A DNA stretch of 33,576 nucleotides, from contig JAUXRI010000299.1 of assembly GCA_030681895.1 (NCBI GenBank), forward strand, positions 1 through 33,576, given 5' to 3'. Every line of letters starts with the position of its first letter. Within the stretch, counting starts at the first letter, position 1. A program made the translations under genes and the position numbers. Below, in pieces: positions 8,655 through 16,273 of this stretch. Below the pieces are notes generated by a model. The model saw only the letters and a list, made by a program, of their open reading frames with translations, ran no database searches and was not told the origin of the DNA. The DNA comes from Myxococcales bacterium. Lineage in GTDB: Bacteria; Myxococcota; Myxococcia; Myxococcales; Myxococcaceae.

Positions 8655-9860
8655 TCAGTGGCCGGCGTCTGCCGAGCTGAACACCAGCGGGTAGGTCACG
8701 TTCATCGGCCCGTCGAGTGGCGGCTCGAAGCGAAGATCCGAAAAGGACGACAAGGCACAGCCCTCGAACGCGACGTTCCCCATGCCTCCATCGGCGAGCG
8801 AGAGGCGGGTGACGCGGCCTTCCACGCCGTCGTCCGTGTCGATGGTGAGCTTGACGATGAGGCGCCCACCGAGGGCCGGGTTCATCGCGAGCCACGACTC
8901 GTAGCAGTCCTTCACGTCAGGAATGGCCGACTTCACTGCGGCGCGGATGCCCTCTTTGTCGAGCGGGTAGCGGACGCCGCCATCGATGCCGCCGCTCGGC
9001 GTGGAGGGCGCGGTGATGGCCGGCGCGGAGAGGTGCGAGACGGGTGCGACAGGCGAGGCATCAACGACTGGTGCAGCGAGCGTCGAAGGAAGCGGCGAGG
9101 CGCTCGGTGCGGCGATGGCTGGCTCGACACGCACGACCGATGGCACTGCCGTCGCGACTGGCACCGACGAAGACGGAGCAGCCACACGCTCGACCGGCGG
9201 CGTCGTCGCGCGCGCATCGGCTCCAGGACGTTCCGAGAACGACCATCCTGCCAGCAGCCCCACCAGCAGGACGATGACGACGACGATCGCGACGCGGACT
9301 TTCTTTTCCATCAGGGCAACTCCTGCGGTGAGCCAGGGACCAGCGGGTGGGAGCAGCAGCGGCGCGCAGGTGAGCAGCCAGGCCTTGCGATCGCCGTGAT
9401 GTCTCGCATCGAGTGCGGTGCGAACGCGCTCCAGGCCTTCCTTCAGGCGCCAGCGCACCGTTCCCGCAGGGACACCCGACGCTTCGGCGATCTCGGCCGA
9501 CGACTTCCCCTCGAAGAAGCGCAGCAGCAACGTCTGGCGAAACGGCTCGTCGAGGCCAAGGACGAGCTCGACCAACAGGTGTTGCACCTGCACGCGGCCG
9601 ACCAGCGCCTCGGGGCTCGTCTCGGCGTCAGCCTCCGGAGCGGCGGTCTCGTACGCCCGGCGCGTCGACTCGTCGCGAAAGCGCTTCCGCGCGGCGTTCT
9701 GCAGCACTCGCGCGAGCCAGGGTCTCGGCGGGCGGCTCGAATCGGGCGGCGAACGCAGCGCAGCCAGCCACACGTCCTGCGCCGCGTCGTCGGCGTCTTC
9801 TCGGGCCAGCCGCGTGGCAAGCCCGCGAACCCACTCGGCGTGTTCCAGCAGTTCGACCAT
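8655..9860 (-). CDS. ECF sigma factor fused to a transmembrane segment and an AgmX/PglI-type C-terminal domain
   Basis: This is a 401-residue protein. Residues 1-70 are sigma region 2 (DADDAAQDVWLAAL, then PWLARVLQNAARKRFRDES). Residues 95-147 are sigma region 4, with the helix-turn-helix GKSSAEIAEASGVPAGTVRWRLKEG seen as two adjacent pieces. A hydrophobic stretch follows at about 160-184, then a clear membrane helix, VAIVVVIVLLVGLLAGW (about 190-206). Residues 207-295 are a Pro/Ala/Ser/Val linker. Residues 300-396 resemble the AgmX/PglI tail domain of myxobacteria, with DVKDCYESWL, Cys319, Cys368 and the ending YPLVFSS. The start at 9860 has GGAAGG about 6 nt upstream. This suggests a membrane-tethered transcription factor that senses something outside the cytoplasm. 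It is divergent from the helicase gene and may drive the secreted-protein genes downstream. Confidence 0.88.
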   Translation of the reverse strand: MVELLEHAEWVRGLATRLAREDADDAAQDVWLAALRSPPDSSRPPRPWLARVLQNAARKRFRDESTRRAYETAAPEADAETSPEALVGRVQVQHLLVELVLGLDEPFRQTLLLRFFEGKSSAEIAEASGVPAGTVRWRLKEGLERVRTALDARHHGDRKAWLLTCAPLLLPPAGPWLTAGVALMEKKVRVAIVVVIVLLVGLLAGWSFSERPGADARATTPPVERVAAPSSSVPVATAVPSVVRVEPAIAAPSASPLPSTLAAPVVDASPVAPVSHLSAPAITAPSTPSGGIDGGVRYPLDKEGIRAAVKSAIPDVKDCYESWLAMNPALGGRLIVKLTIDTDDGVEGRVTRLSLADGGMGNVAFEGCALSSFSDLRFEPPLDGPMNVTYPLVFSSADAGH

Positions 9861-9926
9861 TTCACCTTCCTATCCACGCCAGTCTGGAAGTGTTGGCGAG
9901 CACGAGTGCGAATATGAAGGGCCTGC
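9861..9926. promoter_or_regulatory. Divergent intergenic region between the sigma fusion and helicase genes
   Basis: These 66 bp separate two divergent genes and must hold both ribosome-binding sites and, unless transcription starts inside the genes, both promoters. On the minus strand GGAAGG precedes the sigma start. On the plus strand GAAGG lies about 8 nt before ATG 9927. I cannot identify -35/-10 boxes with confidence. Confidence 0.4.
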
Positions 9927-11807
9927 ATGTTGACGGACGCGTGGACAGACCGGCTGAGCGCGCTCGAGCGGGCCGTGGAGCAGGCGCAGCGCGCGGCGCC
10001 GACCCGTCGCCTCGTCGGCCACTTCAAGCTCGAGACGTCACGCCGCATCACCGACGTCTTCCTCGGAGACGCCACGCAGGTCGATAGCACCGTGGCCGTC
10101 ATCGACGCCGACGTCGCGCCGATGGCCGAGATCTTCTTCACCACCGACGAAGGCCACGTCTACGAGGTCGAGGTCGATGGCCGGCCCGTGTCCGGCAAGC
10201 TGCTCGAGAAGCACCTGCTCACGTTCGAGGGCGGCCTGCTGAGCCGGGTGTTCGCTGGGGAGCAGGCCTTCGTTCGCCGCGAGGGGCGCTGGCAGTCAGC
10301 GCCTGAGGTGCTTCCGCCCGCGATTCAGGGACGGCCGGCGGCGGTGCGACACGCCTTCCGTTCTCCGCTCGAGGTGACGCTCGACCCGGCGCAGCAACGC
10401 GCGGTCGAACTGCCGCGGCACGAGCACCTGCTGCTCCTGGGTGAAGCCGGCTTCGGGAAGACGACGGTCGCGCTCCATCGCCTGCTCGCGCTGAGAGATC
10501 GCCACCTCGCCGACGGCGAACGACGCTTTCGAGGCGCCGTCCTCGTGCCGACGGAGGGCCTGCGACGCCTCACCATCCTCATGCTCGAGCGCCGTGACGT
10601 GCACGACGTCGACGTGTGGACCTTCGACGAGTGGGTGACCGACGAAGCCCGTCGAGCGTTTCGTGATCTGCCGCGGCGGCTGTCCGAGAACACCTCGTCA
10701 CCCATCGTTCAGCTCAAGCGCCACCCTGCCCTGCGGGCGACCCTCGAGTCCTTCGTCGCGCAGCACCCGAAGCCGATGGAAGACGAAGACCGCCCTCGCA
10801 AGAGCAACGCGCTCGCGTCTCGCGCCGATCTCGAGCACCTCTTCGGAGACCGCGCCCTGATGCGCCCCGTCGTCGACCGCGCGAACGGCGCCCTCTTCGT
10901 CACCGTCGTCGAGGCCATCGCGCAGCACACCAAGGTGCAGTTCCTCGACCCGAGCGACCTTCGGTACGGCCACGTCGACGTCGAGGCGCGCACTGCGGTC
11001 GATGGACGAGGGCTCGACGAAGGCACGCCGCTCGAAGACGCGAACTCGGCCGACGCGGAGGATCATTCGGTGCTGTTCGAGCTCGAGAAGCTGCGGTCGC
11101 TGGCGCGTGGGAAACCGCCGATGCCGCTCGGCGCGTATGACGTCGTCTTCATCGACGAGGCCCAGGAGTTCGCGCCCATCGAGCTCGGCGTGATGGCGCG
11201 TGCGCTCCGGAAGGGCGGCGTCTTCGTGGTCGCTGGCGATGCAGCGCAGCAGGTCGACCCCACGGCGGTCTTCACGGGGTGGGACGGCGTGATGGCCGAG
11301 CTCGGCGTTCCCGGCTCGAAGCAGATTCGTCTCGAGGTGAACTACCGCTGCCCGCCCGACGTGACGACGCTCGCGCGGCACGTGCTCGACGCCAATGTGC
11401 CGCTCGCGCCGACGCCGGCTGTGACGTGGGCGCCCTTCTTCGCGCCGTTTCATCTCTCGGTGTGGCTCAGCGACAGCCTGCGTCAGTTGATGGGTGACGA
11501 CCCGTCCGCGAGCGTGGCCGTCATCTGCCGCACGCCCGAGGCGGCGAAGCGGGTGCAACAGCGCTTGCGGGGCATCGACACGACGCTCGCGCTCAACGGC
11601 GACTTCCCGTTCAAGCCGGGCATCGTCGTCACCTGCGTGCAGGAGATCAAAGGTCTCGAGTTCGACCTCGTGGTGTTGCCCGACGCCGCGGCGACGACGT
11701 GGGCGAACACGCAGGACTCCCGTCGAGGCCTCTACACCGCGATGACGCGCGCCTCGCATCGGCTGGTGCTCGCGTACGCAGGCGCGAAGAGCCCGTTGCT
11801 CGAGTGA
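9927..11807 (+). CDS. Superfamily 1 helicase/ATPase, UvrD/HelD-like
   Basis: This 626-residue cytoplasmic ATPase shows the full SF1A motif set. A Q-like motif LDPAQQRAVE is at 152-161 and Walker A GEAGFGKTT at 172-180. Walker B/motif II FIDEAQEF has its DEAQ at 410-413. Motif III is VAGDAAQQ (435-442) and motif IV NYRCP (472-476). Motif V is VTCVQEIKGLEFD (568-580) and motif VI RRGLYTAMTRASHR (599-612). Residues 1-145 are a separate N-terminal region with no motif I know, mostly predicted beta with a short helical start. Length and the large insertion between Walker A and motif II resemble HelD-type proteins more than classical UvrD. HelD proteins act on RNA polymerase, but I see no sequence feature that proves that role. 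The start is ATG 9927 with GAAGG upstream. The next gene begins 1 nt after the stop. Confidence 0.9.
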   Translation: MLTDAWTDRLSALERAVEQAQRAAPTRRLVGHFKLETSRRITDVFLGDATQVDSTVAVIDADVAPMAEIFFTTDEGHVYEVEVDGRPVSGKLLEKHLLTFEGGLLSRVFAGEQAFVRREGRWQSAPEVLPPAIQGRPAAVRHAFRSPLEVTLDPAQQRAVELPRHEHLLLLGEAGFGKTTVALHRLLALRDRHLADGERRFRGAVLVPTEGLRRLTILMLERRDVHDVDVWTFDEWVTDEARRAFRDLPRRLSENTSSPIVQLKRHPALRATLESFVAQHPKPMEDEDRPRKSNALASRADLEHLFGDRALMRPVVDRANGALFVTVVEAIAQHTKVQFLDPSDLRYGHVDVEARTAVDGRGLDEGTPLEDANSADAEDHSVLFELEKLRSLARGKPPMPLGAYDVVFIDEAQEFAPIELGVMARALRKGGVFVVAGDAAQQVDPTAVFTGWDGVMAELGVPGSKQIRLEVNYRCPPDVTTLARHVLDANVPLAPTPAVTWAPFFAPFHLSVWLSDSLRQLMGDDPSASVAVICRTPEAAKRVQQRLRGIDTTLALNGDFPFKPGIVVTCVQEIKGLEFDLVVLPDAAATTWANTQDSRRGLYTAMTRASHRLVLAYAGAKSPLLE

Positions 11808-11808
11808 C

Positions 11809-14037
11809 GTGCGTTTCGGGGGCCTCGCGACTATCCCCCCCGCCTTCGTGAGCGCCCGTCTCGTCAGCGTCGTCGTCTGGAGCTGGGCTGCGCACGCCTT
11901 CGCCGGTCCGACTGACTTCTTCCCACCGCCCGCGACGCGCCCGCAGGTCACCGTCACCAGAACGCAGGCCACGCTCACCCTCGATGGCGTGCTCGACGAA
12001 GCCGCGTGGACCGAAGCCGCGACCTTGAGCCCGTTCGTACAGATCGACCCTGAGCTGGGGCGACCCGCGAAGCTCGCCACCCGCGTCAAAGTGCTCGCCA
12101 CCGACGACGCGCTCTGGGTCGCGGCGCGCTGTGACGACGAGGCCGGTACCTCAGGCATCCAGCAGACCGATCTTCGCCGCGACTTCTCGCTCAGCCGCGG
12201 CTTCGACTGGTTCGGCGTGGTGCTCGACCCGCTCGGAGACGGCCGCAACGCGTTCGGCTTCTTCGTCACGCCGTGGGGCAGCCAACACGACGTGCAGGTC
12301 ATCGACGACGACATCACCGAGACCCAGTGGGACACGGTGTGGAGCTCGGCCGTTACCCGCGACGAGAAGGGCTACACCGTCGAGCTGAAGCTGCCGTGGA
12401 AGAGCCTGCGGCTCGACTCCGAGCGGCTCGTCTGGGGCTTCAACGCCGCGCGCGCCGTTCGCCGCACCATGGAGCGCACCGCGTGGAGCCCCTTTCCCCG
12501 TAACTTCTCTCCGTTCCGCATGCCCTACGCGGGCCAGCTCGTCTTCACCGAGCCGCCGTCGTCGCGCGTCGGGTTGAACCTGCAGCTGCGGCCGTACGGC
12601 ATCGCGCGCCTCGATCGCGCCGGAGACGGAACGCTGAGCGTCCGCCCGAACGCTGGCGGCGAAGTCACCTGGGCGCCCACCGCGAACACCGTCATCGATC
12701 TCACCGGCAACACCGACTTCGCCGAGGTCGACGTCGATCGCCGCGTGGTGAATCTCTCGCGCTTCTCGGTGCTCTTCCCCGAGCGACGACAGTTCTTCCT
12801 CGAGAACGCCGGGCTGTTCAGCATGCACTCGGGCCTGGTGCAGCCGTTCTTCAGCCGCACCATCGGGCTCACCGACGGGCAACCGCAGCCGTTGTCGGCA
12901 GGAGGCCGGTTCGTCTACCGCTCCTCGGAGCGCAGCTTCGGCGCGATGGTGGTGCACACGCTGCCGACACCGACGCAGAACTCGAGCCTCTTCGGGGTCG
13001 CGCGTTACTCGCACCACCTGCTGGGAGAGAGCCGCGCCGGCGCGATGCTCGTCGCTCGTCACGACTTCGAGTCAGGCTCGGCCGCCGCGACGAACGTGGT
13101 GCCGGTCGTCGACGTGCTCCTGCGCCGGGGCATCTTCTCGATGAACGCGATGGCGTCGGCCAGCGTCGACCAGGTGCATGACGGCTCCGCGCCAACGACG
13201 GGCGTCACGGGCTCTCTCGAAGGCAGCGTGCAGGGCCAGTGGGGCCGGTTGAGTGCGCGCGGCTCCGCGTTGTCTCCCGGGTACAAGACGCGCTCGGGTT
13301 TCGTGTCGCGCGAGGCGGCGTTCCTGCTCACGGGCAGCTGGTACCTCGACTGGCGGCCGGCGTGGCTCCCGACGTGGCTGCGCTCGATTCAGCAGTACCT
13401 CGACACCAGCGCCGTCTGGAGCACGCAGGACGGCCGCTTTCAGGAAGCGAACGCCTACTACGAGGTGTTCTGGCTCACGCTCGAGGGCGGCGACCGCGGG
13501 TGGATCTACGGACAGCGCACCTGGCAATCGCTCGACGCGCCCTTCGCGCCTGTGCCCGGCGTCTCGTTTCCCGCAGGCACCAGCGTCTTCGATCGCCTCG
13601 GCATCGCGGCGTACAGCGAGCAGAGTCGGCTCTTCTCGGCGGGTGGAAACGTCGGCATCGGGCGCTACTTCCTCGCAGACTTCGTGCGGGCGCAGGGCCA
13701 GGTGGGCTTCTCTCCGCTGCCGCACATCGGCCTGTTCCTCAACTACGAGCTCAACCGCTTCGACGGTGAAGGCGTGAAGGCCGGCGGCGTGTCGACGCAC
13801 CTGCTCCAGCTCGAGGGCCGGCTCGCGGTGAACCCGAAGCTCCAGCTCATCGGTAGCTACCAACGCGACACCGCAGGAAACGTGGGTCTGCTCAACGCGC
13901 GGCTCGCCTGGGAGTTTCTGCCGTTGTCGTTCGTCTACGTCGTCTTCACGGACACCCGCACCGCGTTTCAGGTGCCGGGCGCGCCGCCTTCGGAGCAACG
14001 GCTGGTCGTCAAAGCCACCTTCACCTGGCGGCCGTGA
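11809..14037 (+). CDS. CBM9-like / DUF5916-type outer-membrane protein
   Basis: This is a secreted protein of about 742 residues. Residues 55-250 resemble the carbohydrate-binding family 9 fold: LTLDGVLDEAAWTEA, KVLATDDALWVAARCDD and YTVELKLPWKSLRL. Residues 255-742 match what I know of the DUF5916 region, including FSVLFPERRQFFLENAGLF followed by a long series of alternating strands ending TFTWRP, as expected for an outer-membrane beta barrel. GTG 11809 lies 1 nt after the helicase stop, suggesting translational coupling. GTG 11848 is a serious alternative, because it gives a compact signal peptide MSARLVSVVVWSWAAHAFA with cleavage after AFA. Substrate and role are unknown in this family. 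The pairing with a helicase may only be transcriptional. Confidence 0.85.
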   Translation: MRFGGLATIPPAFVSARLVSVVVWSWAAHAFAGPTDFFPPPATRPQVTVTRTQATLTLDGVLDEAAWTEAATLSPFVQIDPELGRPAKLATRVKVLATDDALWVAARCDDEAGTSGIQQTDLRRDFSLSRGFDWFGVVLDPLGDGRNAFGFFVTPWGSQHDVQVIDDDITETQWDTVWSSAVTRDEKGYTVELKLPWKSLRLDSERLVWGFNAARAVRRTMERTAWSPFPRNFSPFRMPYAGQLVFTEPPSSRVGLNLQLRPYGIARLDRAGDGTLSVRPNAGGEVTWAPTANTVIDLTGNTDFAEVDVDRRVVNLSRFSVLFPERRQFFLENAGLFSMHSGLVQPFFSRTIGLTDGQPQPLSAGGRFVYRSSERSFGAMVVHTLPTPTQNSSLFGVARYSHHLLGESRAGAMLVARHDFESGSAAATNVVPVVDVLLRRGIFSMNAMASASVDQVHDGSAPTTGVTGSLEGSVQGQWGRLSARGSALSPGYKTRSGFVSREAAFLLTGSWYLDWRPAWLPTWLRSIQQYLDTSAVWSTQDGRFQEANAYYEVFWLTLEGGDRGWIYGQRTWQSLDAPFAPVPGVSFPAGTSVFDRLGIAAYSEQSRLFSAGGNVGIGRYFLADFVRAQGQVGFSPLPHIGLFLNYELNRFDGEGVKAGGVSTHLLQLEGRLAVNPKLQLIGSYQRDTAGNVGLLNARLAWEFLPLSFVYVVFTDTRTAFQVPGAPPSEQRLVVKATFTWRP

Positions 14038-14038
14038 C

Positions 14039-14055
14039 TCATTCCCACAGCGGCT
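14039..14055. repeat. 17-bp direct repeat, copy A
   Basis: The 17-mer TCATTCCCACAGCGGCT occurs here and again at 15552-15568 in the same orientation. On the minus strand both copies read as codons for PLWE followed by TGA. Here that reading is not attached to any gene I can support, whereas copy B is the true C-terminus of a gene. Confidence 0.75.
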
Positions 14056-14062
14056 CGCGACA

Positions 14063-14569
14063 TCATCGAGCGCGTGGTTGGAGCACACGCTGTCGTGCCG
14101 CCCGAATGAAGCGCCAGTGCCACAGCCACGGAGGCACGGCGAGCACGCCAGCGACGAGGCCAACGGTGGATGGCACGAGCGAGACGATCTGCAACGCGCA
14201 CCACGAAAGCCCGACCATCCTCCCCGTGCCCAGCCCGGCGAGCTCGGGCCGCAACCGCCACTGACGCTCGAGTGACGTCGACACGTGGCTGACGATGGAA
14301 AAGTCCTCCACGAAGTTGAGCGGCAGCACCAACATCCACCACATGCTTGCAGGTGACGCGGCTCGCGCCTCTTCGTCGAGCGCCCGCATGAGCAGCACGA
14401 GGTCACGGCAGTACAAGACGACCACCAGAAAGAACGCTGCGGCCACCATCGGCGCCGCCGGCCCGAGCGCTTCGAGCTCACCGAACACGCCGCGCCGAGG
14501 CGACTCGAGCGACCAGGCCAGGATCGCCACCACGGGAACAGTCAGGAGCAGTTTGAGTGCAAGTCGCAT
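14063..14569 (-). CDS. Small multi-pass membrane protein, unknown function
   Basis: This is a 168-residue inner-membrane protein that I do not recognise. Start 14569 is chosen because GGAAGGG lies about 6 nt upstream. The longer frame back to 14668 would add an Arg-rich tail that overlaps the divergent regulator. Hydrophobic segments are at about 3-19 (ALKLLLTVPVVAILAW), 38-54 (PAAPMVAAAFFLVVVLYC), 75-90 (SMWWMLVLPLNFVEDF) and 117-148 (a long Gly/Leu/Val-rich stretch that may fold as one or two helices). The C-terminus is basic, so probably cytoplasmic. It is divergent from an AraC-family gene with 55 bp between them, the usual arrangement for a regulator and its target, so control by that regulator is a reasonable inference. 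Confidence 0.75.
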   Translation of the reverse strand: MRLALKLLLTVPVVAILAWSLESPRRGVFGELEALGPAAPMVAAAFFLVVVLYCRDLVLLMRALDEEARAASPASMWWMLVLPLNFVEDFSIVSHVSTSLERQWRLRPELAGLGTGRMVGLSWCALQIVSLVPSTVGLVAGVLAVPPWLWHWRFIRAARQRVLQPRAR

Positions 14570-14624
14570 CAGGCCCTTCCTAGACTTGCGCCGCCTGCGG
14601 CTTCTTGACTCACGACGACACCTG
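14570..14624. promoter_or_regulatory. Divergent intergenic region between the membrane protein and AraC-type regulator
   Basis: These 55 bp lie between two divergent starts and must hold the control region for at least the membrane-protein gene. It contains that gene's ribosome-binding site on the minus strand. The Arg-rich inverted look of the stretch around 14585-14610 (cgccgcctgcggcttcttg) may include an operator, but I see no clean palindrome. Confidence 0.35.
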
Positions 14625-15551
14625 ATGACCTCTGCGCGCCACCCCACGACGTGGGCCAGGAACCTCAACGGCCTGGTCGAAACGAACGCCTGCGACCCCG
14701 ACGCCCGCGTCCCGCTCGTGCGGCTCTACGAGGCACTCGAGACCTTCCTCGAACGCCATGGCCCGCTCGCGCTCCTGCGGCTGACGGAGGCCGCCGGCGT
14801 GGACCACCTCGACGCGATGGGGTTGTTGGTGGCCACCAGCGAAGATCTCGGCGCGGCGCTTTTCGTCATCGAGAAGTACCAGCGCGTGTTCTCGCAAGGA
14901 GACCAGTGGCGCTTCACCCGCACGCGAGACGAGCTGGTGGTGCGCTACGAGCCATGGGGCCCTGCCCGGCCCGCCCATGACGCGCTCGCGTTGCTCTTCG
15001 CGCGAGACCTGGGCCACTGGTTGCCGACGTGGGCCGGAGTCCCAACGACGCAGGTCTCGACACGGCTCCGTCAGCTGCCGGTGCGCGGCCTCTCGCACGT
15101 GTCCTTCAATGCACGGGTCGACGAGGTGCGTTTTCGCAGCAGCTGCCTCACCGCGAAGCTCGAGGGGCGCGACGTGCGTGTGCGACCCTTCCTCGCGCGC
15201 TACCTCGACGAGCGGCTCGTGCGGCTGCCCCAGGAGTCCGTCGCCGCGCGCGTGCAGGCCCTCGCCGACGAGCTGCTGGCTTCACGGCGTGCCCGTCTGC
15301 ACATCATCGCGTCGAAGTTGGGCAGCTCGCCACGCACGGTGCAGCGTCAGCTCGCGCGCGATGGTGTCTCGTTCGCACAACTCGTCGACGAGGTCAGAAA
15401 ACGGCGCGCGCTGGTGTTGGTCGACGCGGGCGCTGCGCTGTCCGAGGTCTCGTTTGCGCTGGGGTTCACGGAGCAGAGCGCTTTTCAGCGTGCGTTTCGA
15501 CGATGGACCCGGACCAGCCCGCGGCGATGGCGCGCTTCCCGAGGACGATAG
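14625..15551 (+). CDS. AraC-family transcriptional regulator
   Basis: This is a 308-residue DNA-binding regulator. The C-terminal 85 residues carry the paired AraC helix-turn-helix units. The first is HIIASKLGSSPRTVQRQLA (about 226-244). The second is LSEVSFALGFTEQSAFQRAF (about 272-291), followed by the family signature RWTRTSPRRWR. The N-terminal 190 residues, with LYEALETFLERHGPLALLRL and FSQGDQWRFTRTRDELVVRY, resemble the ligand-binding domain of the AraC subgroup that includes OruR/ArgR-like regulators, not the cupin of AraC itself. Start ATG 14625 is chosen over the open frame back to 14295, because the upstream part is antisense to the membrane-protein gene and low in recognisable sequence. 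The ligand is unknown. The stop abuts the stop of the convergent gene at 15552 with no gap. Confidence 0.88.
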   Translation: MTSARHPTTWARNLNGLVETNACDPDARVPLVRLYEALETFLERHGPLALLRLTEAAGVDHLDAMGLLVATSEDLGAALFVIEKYQRVFSQGDQWRFTRTRDELVVRYEPWGPARPAHDALALLFARDLGHWLPTWAGVPTTQVSTRLRQLPVRGLSHVSFNARVDEVRFRSSCLTAKLEGRDVRVRPFLARYLDERLVRLPQESVAARVQALADELLASRRARLHIIASKLGSSPRTVQRQLARDGVSFAQLVDEVRKRRALVLVDAGAALSEVSFALGFTEQSAFQRAFRRWTRTSPRRWRASRGR

Positions 15552-15568
15552 TCATTCCCACAGCGGCT
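15552..15568. repeat. 17-bp direct repeat, copy B
   Basis: This is the second copy of TCATTCCCACAGCGGCT, here forming the last codons and stop of the minus-strand gene 15552-15956. Together with copy A at 14039 it brackets the membrane-protein/AraC gene pair. Confidence 0.75.
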
Positions 15569-15956
15569 TGCGCGGTGGCGGATTCGGACCTCGCGGCTCG
15601 GCGTCGAGGGTCACCTTGTCGACGGGCCTGGTCTCGAAGTTCGCGTTGACCTGCGCGTGGGCCCAGGAAAGCAACAGCCCGAAGTCTTCGCTGCTCATCG
15701 GGGACGCGCCCAGGGCCTCTTCGAGCGCGGGTCGGTAGGAGTGCAGCGGCCCACCCGGCCGAATGCCGATGGTGTGTCCGAAGTCTCGCAGGGCGGCGAC
15801 CTGGGGCGAGCTCATGCTCCGGCTGGCCTTCGCGTACTCGTCCACCAGGTCCTGCATCAGCGCCCAGGCTTCGTCGTCGGAGAACGACTCGGCGTCGACC
15901 GGCCGATCGAGCGAGACGATGAACCGAATGGCAGCCCGGTGGGCGTGAATGTCCAT
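15552..15956 (-). CDS. Hypothetical protein, 134 residues
   Basis: I do not recognise this protein. It starts MDIHAHRAAIRF, has no signal peptide or membrane segment, and is predicted to be mainly helical (for example DDEAWALMQDLVDEYAKA and LEEALGASPMSSEDFGLLLSWAHAQV). A Pro-rich tail ends in PPPRKPLWE. It is probably a soluble cytoplasmic protein. It begins 12 nt after the stop of the small membrane-anchored gene upstream on the same strand, so the two are probably co-transcribed. No Shine-Dalgarno is visible, consistent with coupling to the upstream gene. The coding choice is supported by typical GC-rich third positions. Confidence 0.65.
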   Translation of the reverse strand: MDIHAHRAAIRFIVSLDRPVDAESFSDDEAWALMQDLVDEYAKASRSMSSPQVAALRDFGHTIGIRPGGPLHSYRPALEEALGASPMSSEDFGLLLSWAHAQVNANFETRPVDKVTLDAEPRGPNPPPRKPLWE

Positions 15957-15968
15957 GGGAGAGGGGAG

Positions 15969-16211
15969 CTACCTGCGACGGCCCAACCAGTAGCCAAAGA
16001 CGAGCCCGGCGAGACCAGCGGTGCACGCCACCACGGGCAACAGGCGCGGGAGCTGATCTTGATCGATGAGGCGCGCGCGCAGGCGTGAGAGCTCGGCGGT
16101 CGTTCGCAGCACGCCCTCGGGCGTCAGGTACGCGCCGCCATGCACCTCGAGCGCCTCGCCATCGAAGGTCTTCACGACAGCGCTCTCCACTTCGACCACG
16201 TTCTCGTCCAC
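15969..16211 (-). CDS. Small tail-anchored membrane protein, unknown function
   Basis: This is an 80-residue protein that I do not recognise. GTG 16211 is preferred because AGGAG lies 4 nt upstream; the TTG at 16244 would add 11 residues without a comparable site. The N-terminal 55 residues are soluble and mildly acidic (DENVVEVESAVVKTFDGEA). A single C-terminal helix, LLPVVACTAGLAGLVFGYWL, ends in GRRR, suggesting a tail-anchored inner-membrane protein with its basic end in the cytoplasm or a bitopic protein of the opposite orientation. It sits between the TIGR02996-type gene (62 bp upstream) and the 134-residue gene (12 bp downstream), all on the minus strand. Confidence 0.65.
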   Translation of the reverse strand: MDENVVEVESAVVKTFDGEALEVHGGAYLTPEGVLRTTAELSRLRARLIDQDQLPRLLPVVACTAGLAGLVFGYWLGRRR

Positions 16212-16273
16212 GGGGCTCCTCGGCTGGCCAGAGACGAAAGACAACTCGCTTCGGTGCCGGGCGGCAAGTCCGG

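Noticed and set aside
10698..12335. Minus-strand 545-codon frame opposite the helicase
   Set aside because: It is a shadow frame with Arg/His-rich composition. The opposite strand carries all SF1 helicase motifs.
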